A stretch of DNA of 12,928 nt from Thermoplasmata archaeon (GCA_030037875.1 JASHPV010000037.1:1-12928); one strand, 5' to 3'; positions 5,137 to 12,148 are shown, counted from the first letter of the stretch. Notes: generated by a model from the letters alone, not told the origin. Numbers and translations are program-made.

Positions 5137-7605
5137 GTGGAAGACGTCGAGCTCTTCCTCGTCGGGGGTTCCTACCGAACTTTCGGCGACGGCGTGGTCG
5201 TCGAACTGTTCGGTCGGACCCGGGCCGGGGAGTCCATGGTGGCCCGGTACTATGGCTTTCGGCCCTACTTCATCATCTGCGAGCCCACCGACGAGCAGCG
5301 GGCCCGGCTGAAACAGGAGAAGGACGTCGTCTCGACCGAAGAACTGACCCTATGGGTGGAGGGGAAGGACCGTCCCTCGCTCAAGGTGACGGTCCGGGGG
5401 CCGTGGACGGTCCCGGAATTCCGGGACCGGTACCGTCGTCCCGGGGAGTCGTGGAGCGTGCTTTCCAGCGACATCCCGTTCGTGCACCGGTTCCTCTATG
5501 ACAAGGGCGTCGGCCTCACGATACGATTCCAGGCCGAACCCGAGTCGGCCGAGCTGGCCGCCGGATACTCGGTGGGCCGGGTCGTGCGTGTCGTCACCGC
5601 GAACCACGACATCGAGCCGGCCGAACCGTTCCGCCCGCCGCTGACGGTCCTCTCGTTCGACATCGAGAACGCGATCCGGGCCCGGACGATCTTCACGATC
5701 TGCGGCACGGTCCACCGCGACGGCCAGGAGGTCGGGTCGTTCCGCATCGGACAGACCGAGAGCGAGGCGGCGATCCTTACCGCGTTCGTGGACAAGGTGC
5801 GGGACTACGACCCCGATGTCATCACCGGGTACAACATCGGCGGGTACGACCTGCCGCTGCTCGAGGAAAGAGCGCGTGCGCTGAACGTCGGCCCCCTCGC
5901 CCTGGGACGCAACGGGAGCAAGCCGGAGAACCGGGGAGGGGATCGGCTGTGGCGCGTGGACGGTCGGGTCTTTGCCGACGCCTGGTGGTCGGCGCGGACG
6001 GAGCTCCGTCCCAAACAGGAGAGCCTCCAGTTCGTGGCCCAGCAGCTCTTCGGTGAAGGGAAGCTCGACGTCGACCGTCGGAACATCGAGGCGGAATGGC
6101 AGAAGGACCCGGTGCGCGTGATGGAGTACTGCGAGCACGATGCGCGGCTCGCCGTTCGGGTCCTGCTCCGCCTGCGGTCGCTCGACCGGGCCCGGGACCT
6201 GGCCACCGTCGCGAACCTCCCGCTGGAGGAAGGCCTCAACGGCCGGACCTCGTTGTTCGTCGATTCCCTCCTGATCCCACGGGCCGACCGGAGGAAGATC
6301 GGGGTACCCCAGAACCGGTTCGGCCGAATGGAGACCGCCATCGAGGGCGGCTACGTCCACACGATCAAACCCGGGCTCTACAACTGGATCGTGGTGCTCG
6401 ATTTCAAATCGATGTACCCGAACATCATCATCTCGAAGAACCTCTGTTTCACGACGCTCTCTCCCAACGGCCCGACGGTGAGCCCGTCCGGCGCCCGGTT
6501 CCTGTCGGCCGAGGAGCGGCCGGGGCTCATCCCCGAAGTGCTGCGAGAGCTGCTCGCCGAGCGGGACGCGATCCGCCAGCGGGGACGGGACGCGGAATCC
6601 CCGGACCTTCAGCGATACTACGACGGGCTGCAGAGCGCGGTCAAGATCCTGATGAACTCGTTCTACGGCGTCCTTGCGTCGAACTTCTACCGGTTCACCA
6701 ATCCGGAGATCGGTGCGGCGATCACCTCCTTCGGCCGCCAGGCGATCACCACGATCATCAAGACCCTCGAGGACGACCACTTCGAGGTGGTCTATTCGGA
6801 CACCGACTCCGTGTTCGTGAAGTCGCCCCAGCCCACCCTCGAGGGGGCGATGCAGTGCGGCCAGGACCTGGCCCGACGCTTCACGGAGAAGGGCGTGACG
6901 TTCGAGTTCCAGTCGGTCTACGAGGCGCTGTTCTCCCACGGGGCGAAGAAGCGGTACGTCGGGCACACCGTATGGCCTAAGGACGACATCATCATCCGGG
7001 GTTACGAGACCCAGCGGACCGACACCTTCGACTACCAATCGGCGGCGCTCCGGGAGGTCTTCACCAAGATCCTCTCCGGCGACACCCAGGGGACCTTGGT
7101 CCGGGCGCGAGAGCTCGTGGCCGAGGTGCAAGAGGGTAAGGTACCGGTCGAGCGGCTGGTCATCGCCCGAACGGTCCGCCCGGAGGAACAGTACAACGCC
7201 TCGACCCGGGAGAATCTTCCCTTCCTCCGCGTGTTCAAGAAACTCCAGGCCGAGGGGTACGACGTGATCCCCGGCATGAAGGTGGCCTGGGTCGTGACGA
7301 ACGCGCGGAAGACTCCGCAAGAGATCGAGCCGTGGATCGAGGGCCGGACGTTCCCGGCGACTCTCCGCCCCGATTACAGCTACTACGCCGAGCGCCTGGC
7401 GCAGACCTTGGCTCGCGTGACCGAGGTCTTCGGATGGAATGCGGCCGACCTGCTCAAGGGGAGCCGCCAGCAAACGTTGGGAGACAGCCCCTCGGCAGGC
7501 TCCGCGACACGCGGGGACGCCGCCACGCTGGACGACTCGGTCGCCAGTCTCGCGGGGCCGCCCAAGCGAGCGCGGAAGTCGAAGACGCTCACAGAGTTTG
7601 GGTAA
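5137..7605 (+). CDS. polB: Family B DNA polymerase (archaeal PolB) with 3'-5' exonuclease
   Basis: This is a replicative or repair polymerase with proofreading. From GTG 5137 it has 822 residues. The exonuclease motifs are FDIE (D175, E177), YNIGGYD (D238) and YCEHD (Y331, D335). The polymerase motifs are A, DFKSMYPNI (D422, steric-gate Y427); B, K503 to N507-S-F-Y-G; and C, YSDTDS (D555, D557). KKRYVGH follows in the thumb-proximal region. All catalytic residues are present. The N-terminal domain has FRPY and SDIPF blocks like those lining the uracil pocket of Thermococcales enzymes. The frame stays open to an ATG at 5029, but that would overlap udg by 86 bp with an Arg-rich, non-family sequence. 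The GTG 25 bases after a TATA-like element is the better start. The last 50 or so residues form a low-complexity tail with two degenerate PIP-box-like sequences. The 3' end overlaps the convergent transporter gene by 17 bp. Confidence 0.95.
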   Translation: MEDVELFLVGGSYRTFGDGVVVELFGRTRAGESMVARYYGFRPYFIICEPTDEQRARLKQEKDVVSTEELTLWVEGKDRPSLKVTVRGPWTVPEFRDRYRRPGESWSVLSSDIPFVHRFLYDKGVGLTIRFQAEPESAELAAGYSVGRVVRVVTANHDIEPAEPFRPPLTVLSFDIENAIRARTIFTICGTVHRDGQEVGSFRIGQTESEAAILTAFVDKVRDYDPDVITGYNIGGYDLPLLEERARALNVGPLALGRNGSKPENRGGDRLWRVDGRVFADAWWSARTELRPKQESLQFVAQQLFGEGKLDVDRRNIEAEWQKDPVRVMEYCEHDARLAVRVLLRLRSLDRARDLATVANLPLEEGLNGRTSLFVDSLLIPRADRRKIGVPQNRFGRMETAIEGGYVHTIKPGLYNWIVVLDFKSMYPNIIISKNLCFTTLSPNGPTVSPSGARFLSAEERPGLIPEVLRELLAERDAIRQRGRDAESPDLQRYYDGLQSAVKILMNSFYGVLASNFYRFTNPEIGAAITSFGRQAITTIIKTLEDDHFEVVYSDTDSVFVKSPQPTLEGAMQCGQDLARRFTEKGVTFEFQSVYEALFSHGAKKRYVGHTVWPKDDIIIRGYETQRTDTFDYQSAALREVFTKILSGDTQGTLVRARELVAEVQEGKVPVERLVIARTVRPEEQYNASTRENLPFLRVFKKLQAEGYDVIPGMKVAWVVTNARKTPQEIEPWIEGRTFPATLRPDYSYYAERLAQTLARVTEVFGWNAADLLKGSRQQTLGDSPSAGSATRGDAATLDDSVASLAGPPKRARKSKTLTEFG

Positions 7606-8611
7606 CGTCGGGCGGGGTGCTCTCCGGCGGGTCGCCGGGCGCGTCCGGCGCGAGGGCGCCGCCCTCGGTCAGCAGAGCTTCTTCGGGGCCGGCGGGCGGC
7701 GCGGGAGCCTGGGCGCCGCGGTAGGCGAAGAATCCCCCGACCACCGCGATGGGAATCCCCAGGAGCCCGAGGGGTGTCGGGATGAGGTGGAGAAGGACCG
7801 CCGACAAGAGCAGCGCGAAGATGGGGATCAACACCTGAAAGAGCGCCGGCAGCACGATCCCGGACCGTGCCACGGCCCGGAAGTACAGCACGGGCGCGAT
7901 GAAGAACGTCGTGGCGGCGACCCCGATCATGAGGACGATCGGTTTCGGCGCGGTGAGCAAGAGACCGTGCCATCCGCCCGGCAGAATTCCCGCGAGGAGC
8001 AGGCAGAGGAACCCACCGGCGAGGGTGGATTGGCCCACGACGGCGCTCGACGGGCGATGCTGGCCCTCCCGCGCCGACAGGATGTAGAACAGTCCCACGG
8101 TGACCGGCACCAAGGGGGCTATGAGGAGTGCCCAGCCACGGAACGAGGTCGCGCCTCCCCCGGCGACGATGGTCAGCGTGGCGCCGAACACGGCGAGGAC
8201 GAGACCGCCCACGAACTCGGGAGACCGGGCCCGGTGCCGTCCTTCCCGCAGGACGATCATGGCGAGGAGCGGCGTGACGGCGGCATCTCCCAGCAGGCTG
8301 AGCAGGGAAGTGTCGACCGCGCCGGCGAGATAGGTGCTCGCGAGCACCGACAGTTGCATCACGGTGATCAGACCGACGCGAAACCAGGCGGACCCCTCTC
8401 GGAAGAGCTGGAGGACGACCCGTCCGTGGCCCCAGTAGGCCGCCCACGCCACGTACATCGCTCCTCCGATGAGGAACGGGTACGTGGCCAACGCCGACGG
8501 CGCAGTCCCCGGCGTCATCGCCAAGACGAAGAAGAAGTAGGTCGCCCAGAGAAAGGCCGAAACGATGGCCAACGCCGCGGAGGGTCCCGGCGACGCGCGA
8601 CCCTCGGTCAT
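7589..8611 (-). CDS. EamA/DMT-superfamily membrane transporter
   Basis: This 340-residue integral membrane protein probably exports or imports a small metabolite; the substrate cannot be read from sequence. It shows about ten hydrophobic segments in two halves, the EamA duplication. The first half (about 10-150) ends with VLREG followed by FVGGLVLAVFGATL, a common EamA junction. The second covers about 155-295 and ends with LGLLGIPIAVVGGFFAY. Residues from about 298 are a Pro/Ala/Glu-rich hydrophilic tail of some 40 residues, longer than usual for the family. The ATG at 8611 lies about 26 bases after a TATA-like TTTTAGA, consistent with a leaderless message. Its final codons overlap the end of polB on the opposite strand. 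purM lies 61 bp upstream on the same strand. Confidence 0.87.
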   Translation of the reverse strand: MTEGRASPGPSAALAIVSAFLWATYFFFVLAMTPGTAPSALATYPFLIGGAMYVAWAAYWGHGRVVLQLFREGSAWFRVGLITVMQLSVLASTYLAGAVDTSLLSLLGDAAVTPLLAMIVLREGRHRARSPEFVGGLVLAVFGATLTIVAGGGATSFRGWALLIAPLVPVTVGLFYILSAREGQHRPSSAVVGQSTLAGGFLCLLLAGILPGGWHGLLLTAPKPIVLMIGVAATTFFIAPVLYFRAVARSGIVLPALFQVLIPIFALLLSAVLLHLIPTPLGLLGIPIAVVGGFFAYRGAQAPAPPAGPEEALLTEGGALAPDAPGDPPESTPPDVTQTL

Positions 8612-8630
8612 CTCGGGCCGCAGCCGATGA

Positions 8631-8640
8631 AAATCTAAAA
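8631..8640 (-). promoter_or_regulatory. TATA-like element of the EamA transporter gene
   Basis: The minus strand reads TTTTAGATTT, the only A/T-rich run in the 61-bp gap between purM and the transporter gene. The TTTTAGA centre near 8637 is 26 bases from the ATG at 8611, predicting a leaderless transcript. It suggests that the transporter gene does not depend on purM transcription. Confidence 0.55.
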
Positions 8641-8672
8641 CGGTTGGCGGCGCGCGGAGCGCTCGCCGGCCC

Positions 8673-9773
8673 TCACGAATAGCTTCGGTACGTCAGGTCG
8701 AAATGGGGCATCGTAACGCCTTCCCCGGGTGCGACATGTCCGACGACCAACGTGTCCGGGTAGCCCGCGCGCCAGAGACGGCGCAAGGCCTCGGCCTCGA
8801 AAGAAGGCCGGACCGCGACGACAAAACCGATCCCCATGTTGAACGTCTGGTAGAGCTCCTCCAGCGATACCCCGCCGGTGTCGGCAAGCCACTGGAACAG
8901 TCCGAACGGCCGAGGCCATCGGTCGAGGACGAACTGAACCCCCGGATGGAGACGCAGCAGGTTCCGCACCCCGCCGCCCGAGATATGGGCGAAGCCGGTG
9001 GTGCCACTCTGATCGGCGAGGGCCTCGGAGGCGGCGACGTAGATCCGGCTCGCCGTCAGCAGCTCTTCTCCCACCGAGCGGGAACTGCCCGGGCGACGGG
9101 CGCGCAATCGCCTCTTCGACGCTCCCACGATCCGGCGCGCCAGGGTGAGGCCATTCGCATGGAGGCCGGTGGAGGGGATGCCTAGCAAGACGTCCGTGCG
9201 CCGGATGCGGGCCCCCGTGACCGGCCTCCGGCCTTCCGGAAAGAACCCAATGGCCGTTCCCCCCACATCGACGCCTTGTACGAGCTCCGGGACGATCGCC
9301 GTCTCTCCTCCGAGCAGAGAGCACCGAGATTCCCGGAGCCCGCGGTAGATTCCCCGGCCAATCTGCTCGAAGACGTCGGGGTCGGCCCGGCGGCACGAGA
9401 TGACATCAACGAGGCCCGCGGGACGCGCACCGACCGAGGCCAGATCGTTGACGTTCACGGCGACGGCATCGACGCCGATCTCCTCCCACCGACCGAGCGT
9501 CTCGGCCAGGATCGATTTCGTCCCGACGGTATCGGTGGTGACCGCGATCGTCTCCCGGCCAATCCGGATCAATCCGGCGTAGTGTCCGGGGAGTGACACG
9601 GGCCGTCCGCTCGTCGCCGGAGCGCGATACCCGACGTTCGCGAGCAACGCGGCGAGTGCCCGGGACGTTCGCCTCCGGTCCACGCCCGCGGCGGCGTACG
9701 TCCGGACCCGCCGATGGCCGGGCCGCCTCGCCACATTCGGCGGGAGGGCCGTGCGGGCAAATAGGTGGCGCAT
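8673..9773 (-). CDS. purM: Phosphoribosylformylglycinamidine cyclo-ligase (AIR synthetase)
   Basis: PurM closes the imidazole ring of purines, converting FGAM to AIR with ATP in the cytoplasm. Family blocks seen in order are YAAAGVD near 26-32, the nucleotide-binding TTDTVGTK at 79-86, VNVNDL, SLLGGETA, STGLHANG, HISGGG and TFNMGIGF. The 366-residue length from ATG 9773 is slightly above the usual 340-350. The first 20 or so residues are Arg/Pro-rich and do not look like family sequence. An in-frame GTG at 9734 would remove 13 of them and lies about 26 bases from the A/T island at 9757-9765, so it is a realistic alternative start. pyrC runs divergently 50 bp away, pairing one purine and one pyrimidine gene. 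The function is firm; the start is uncertain. Confidence 0.94.
   Translation of the reverse strand: MRHLFARTALPPNVARRPGHRRVRTYAAAGVDRRRTSRALAALLANVGYRAPATSGRPVSLPGHYAGLIRIGRETIAVTTDTVGTKSILAETLGRWEEIGVDAVAVNVNDLASVGARPAGLVDVISCRRADPDVFEQIGRGIYRGLRESRCSLLGGETAIVPELVQGVDVGGTAIGFFPEGRRPVTGARIRRTDVLLGIPSTGLHANGLTLARRIVGASKRRLRARRPGSSRSVGEELLTASRIYVAASEALADQSGTTGFAHISGGGVRNLLRLHPGVQFVLDRWPRPFGLFQWLADTGGVSLEELYQTFNMGIGFVVAVRPSFEAEALRRLWRAGYPDTLVVGHVAPGEGVTMPHFDLTYRSYS
9757..9765. promoter_or_regulatory. Shared A/T island between purM and pyrC (candidate bidirectional TATA element)
   Basis: GCAAATAGG is the main A/T-rich patch between the two divergent genes. Read on the plus strand it predicts a start near 9788, leaving a leader of about 36 bases that contains the pyrC Shine-Dalgarno sequence. 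Read on the minus strand it predicts a start near 9735, next to the alternative purM GTG at 9734. If purM instead starts at 9773, a different element, TTCATAGC on the minus strand near 9805-9812, would be needed. Speculative. Confidence 0.35.
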
Positions 9774-9809
9774 CGGTCCGTGCGTCCGAGCTGTTCCGGC
9801 AATGCTATG

Positions 9810-9817
9810 AAGGAGGA
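9810..9817 (+). promoter_or_regulatory. Shine-Dalgarno sequence that fixes the pyrC start
   Basis: AAGGAGGA lies seven bases before the GTG at 9824 and strongly matches the complement of the 16S rRNA 3' end. It selects this GTG over the ATG at 9836 and over the upstream open frame that overlaps purM. It is the clearest ribosome binding site in the window. Confidence 0.8.
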
Positions 9818-9823
9818 CGAACC

Positions 9824-11185
9824 GTGGCGCGGGCCATGCCCCGGCCTCGGAGGCAGTCCCGACGGGCGGACGCGAAACCTCGCCCTCCCTCCATTGAGCT
9901 GGTGCTGGCCGGCCGCGTGTGGATCGGAGGCCGGCTCCAGCCGATGGAGGTCGGCATTGGGGAGGACGGCCGGATCCAGGCGGTGGGCAAGAATCTCTCC
10001 GGCGGGGACCGCCACGACGTCGGCGACGCGGTTCTGATCCCTTCGGCCGTGGATCTCCACTCTCACTTTCGGGACCCGGGGCCGCCGGACGCCGCCGACA
10101 ACTTTGCGACCGGCACCCGGCAGTCTGCCCTGGGCGGGATCGGGGCGGCGGTGGACATGCCGAACACGCAGCCGCCCGTAACGACGGTCGACCGGCTCGA
10201 GAACAAGGCCGAACGAGCGCGGGGACGGCTGGCCGTGGATGTGCTGCTCTACGCCGCGCTGACGGTCCCGGAGCGCGTGGCGCCCCTCTCGCGCACCGCA
10301 GGGGGATTCAAGCTCTACATGAGCCCGACCACGGACATTGACCCACCCCGGCTCGAGCGACTCCCTTCGCTGCTGGCGGCCGCGGCCGCGACGCGCCTTC
10401 CGGTCTCCGTCCATGCGGAGGACCCGCGGCTCTTTCGCGAGCCGACCGGGCTCGAAGGAACCGAGGGATGGAACGCGCGACGACCCCCCCAAGCGGAGAT
10501 GGAGGCGTACGAACGCCTCCACCCGATTCCGGGGGGATTGCGACTCCATATCGCCCATGTCACGCTGCCCGCCCTGGCGAGCCGGATCCTCCAGGAAGGA
10601 GAGAGCTTCGAAGTTACCCCGCAGCATCTCCTTCTCTCCGCGGGTCGCGGCGCGGACGCGCGCTGGAAGGTGAACCCTCCGCTCCGCGAACCCCCGGCGG
10701 CGAAGGAGCTCTACGAAATGTTCCAGCGGGGACTCGTCCCGATCCTCGCGAGCGACCACGCCCCGCAGTCCTCGGAACTCAAGGCGCTCCCCTTCTTGGA
10801 GGCGCCCAGCGGCATGCCGGGGGCCGAAACCATGCTCCCGCTCTTTCTCTCCCGCGTCCGGGACGCGGAGCTCGACCTCCCCGTACTGCTGCGCGCCGCG
10901 GCCGACCGTCCGTCCCGGCTCGTGGGACTACCCCAGGGACGGATCGCCGTGGGGCATCGGGCGAACCTGCTCGTCATCGACTTTCGGCGACGGACCGAGA
11001 TCCGGGCCCGGGATCTGCACGCGCCGGGCGGATGGACGGCATTCGAGGGCTGGCCGGCGATCTTTCCCCGGGAACACTACATCGACGGACACTTGATCGT
11101 GAAGGACGGGGAGTACGTCGGAACCCACGAGGGCCGGGTGGTCCGACCCGAGTTCGCGCCCGGTGAGCCGTCGCGGGACGCCTAG
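9824..11185 (+). CDS. pyrC: Dihydroorotase (metal-dependent, amidohydrolase superfamily)
   Basis: The enzyme catalyses the reversible cyclisation of carbamoyl-aspartate to dihydroorotate, the third step of pyrimidine synthesis. All metal and catalytic ligands can be placed: H79 and H81 (DLHSHFRDPG), the probably carboxylated K163 (GGFKLYMSPTTD), H197 (SVHAED), H245 (HIAHVT) and D311 (ASDHAPQ). ADRPSRLVGL and GHRANLLVIDF close the barrel and return to the small beta domain. The protein has 453 residues from GTG 9824, chosen because of a strong Shine-Dalgarno sequence seven bases upstream. The frame is open back to 9593, but that part lies antisense to purM and is an Arg-rich shadow. The TAG stop overlaps the stop of the convergent DedA gene inside CTAG. 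The related hydantoinases and allantoinases are the main alternatives. The FRDPG motif, the ASDHAPQ block and the purM neighbour favour dihydroorotase. Confidence 0.94.
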   Translation: MARAMPRPRRQSRRADAKPRPPSIELVLAGRVWIGGRLQPMEVGIGEDGRIQAVGKNLSGGDRHDVGDAVLIPSAVDLHSHFRDPGPPDAADNFATGTRQSALGGIGAAVDMPNTQPPVTTVDRLENKAERARGRLAVDVLLYAALTVPERVAPLSRTAGGFKLYMSPTTDIDPPRLERLPSLLAAAAATRLPVSVHAEDPRLFREPTGLEGTEGWNARRPPQAEMEAYERLHPIPGGLRLHIAHVTLPALASRILQEGESFEVTPQHLLLSAGRGADARWKVNPPLREPPAAKELYEMFQRGLVPILASDHAPQSSELKALPFLEAPSGMPGAETMLPLFLSRVRDAELDLPVLLRAAADRPSRLVGLPQGRIAVGHRANLLVIDFRRRTEIRARDLHAPGGWTAFEGWPAIFPREHYIDGHLIVKDGEYVGTHEGRVVRPEFAPGEPSRDA

Positions 11186-11838
11186 GCGGCCGGGCCCCCG
11201 GCGGGCGGCGCGCGGGCGAGTCGGTACTCCCGGTGCCACCGCAGGAAGAGCCAGATGAGGAAGACCGCCACCGCAACGACGATGGCGTAGTCGGCGTAGC
11301 TGAAGTACGGAACCAGAACGTTCCACCGACTCCGTAGCACGACGCCCGCGTAGAGGAGGCCCGCGATGAACGGGACTCCGCCGACGATCGTGAAGGCGCC
11401 GAATTTCACCGGGTTCATCTCGGCGGTTCCGGCGGGGTAGCTCACGTACGCGTTGACGACCGGCAGGAGGCGGGCCACCGCGACGATCACCTCTCCGTGT
11501 CGGGCGAACCACTGGTCCATGCGGGCGAGATGGCGCGGGTCTAGCCTCAGGCGAGCGGGGGCCCGGTAGCTGACCCAATCTCGCCCCCATCGGCCGACCG
11601 CGTACGCCAGAAAGGCACCGACGAGGGCCCCCGCCTCGGCGGTGAACAGCGCACCGCCGAACGACAACACGCCCATGGCCACGAGGAACCCCGTGAACGG
11701 GAGTATCACCTCGCTCGGGATCGGGGGGATCCCGAAGCTCTCCACGGTCATCAGGCCAAACAGTCCCGGGTATCCGCCCCAGCGCAGCACTCGAGTGATC
11801 ACCGAGACGACCGTCTCGATGATCGGGATCGAGCTCAC
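11182..11838 (-). CDS. DedA/VTT-family membrane protein (SNARE-associated Golgi-like domain)
   Basis: This 218-residue membrane protein belongs to the DedA family, whose members are implicated in lipid flipping and in membrane-potential and pH homeostasis. The N-terminal signature is E33-S-F-G-I-P-P-I-P-S-E43, followed by a hydrophobic re-entrant region. The second conserved motif reads R123-L-L-P126-V-V-N129, followed by SYPAG and then further membrane segments to about residue 207. Family members usually have arginine where N129 stands. The start is GTG at 11838. No TATA-like element or Shine-Dalgarno sequence is evident just upstream. The small CxxC gene ends 31 bp before, so the two are probably co-transcribed. 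The TAG stop overlaps the pyrC stop. Family assignment is firm; substrate and phenotype are unknown. Confidence 0.88.
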   Translation of the reverse strand: MSSIPIIETVVSVITRVLRWGGYPGLFGLMTVESFGIPPIPSEVILPFTGFLVAMGVLSFGGALFTAEAGALVGAFLAYAVGRWGRDWVSYRAPARLRLDPRHLARMDQWFARHGEVIVAVARLLPVVNAYVSYPAGTAEMNPVKFGAFTIVGGVPFIAGLLYAGVVLRSRWNVLVPYFSYADYAIVVAVAVFLIWLFLRWHREYRLARAPPAGGPAA

Positions 11839-11869
11839 GGCACGACCGTCCCGAGGGAGTGGCGGGACC

Positions 11870-12124
11870 TCAGGAAGACGACCCCTCGTCGTAGATCAGG
11901 CGGAACGGTTGCTTGAGCCCGGTGTTTGTGCGAGCGGGAATGCCATCAAAGGCCAACGGGTCCTCGCAGCCCCCGCATGAGACGGCCGGGCGGAGTTTGC
12001 CCAGAGCGATCGAGAGCGCGATGCCGACCTCGATCTCCTTGACCTTGTGAGAGGCACCGGAGACGGCGGTGCGGAGCTCGCCCAGTAGGCGGCTCTCCTC
12101 GAGAGACTGGGCCGATGCGGTCAT
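11870..12124 (-). CDS. Small hypothetical protein with a single CxxC motif
   Basis: I do not recognise this 84-residue protein. Residues 8-45 look helical and amphipathic (LEESRLLGELRTAV, then VKEIEVGIALSIALGKL). They are followed by SCGGCEDP, with C50 and C53 the only cysteines, and a short polar tail ending DEGSSS. No membrane segment is likely. The CxxC could be a redox pair or half of a zinc site completed by a dimer or partner. The ATG at 12124 was chosen, but a GTG directly before it at 12127 works equally well. A TATA-like CTTAAAGA centred near 12152 predicts transcription starting at about 12126, hence a leaderless message. That geometry supports a real gene, as does the lack of a competing frame of known function. 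It precedes the DedA gene by 31 bp. Confidence 0.7.
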   Translation of the reverse strand: MTASAQSLEESRLLGELRTAVSGASHKVKEIEVGIALSIALGKLRPAVSCGGCEDPLAFDGIPARTNTGLKQPFRLIYDEGSSS

Positions 12125-12148
12125 CACACCGTGGAGGTCAACAACCCT

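Noticed and set aside
5350..7473. 707-codon open frame on the minus strand opposite polB.
   Set aside because: It is an antisense shadow with highly biased Arg/Val/Leu/Asp composition and no motif; polB carries all catalytic motifs in the other direction.
7439..8638. 399-codon plus-strand frame opposite the transporter gene, and similar long frames at 3388-4599, 7383-8447 and 9569-10759.
   Set aside because: All are low-complexity Arg/Gly/Asp/Pro products out of frame or antisense to recognised genes, expected at this GC content.
9593..9823. Extension of the dihydroorotase frame by 77 codons upstream.
   Set aside because: It lies antisense to purM, is Arg/Pro-rich, and the strong Shine-Dalgarno sequence at 9810-9817 selects GTG 9824.
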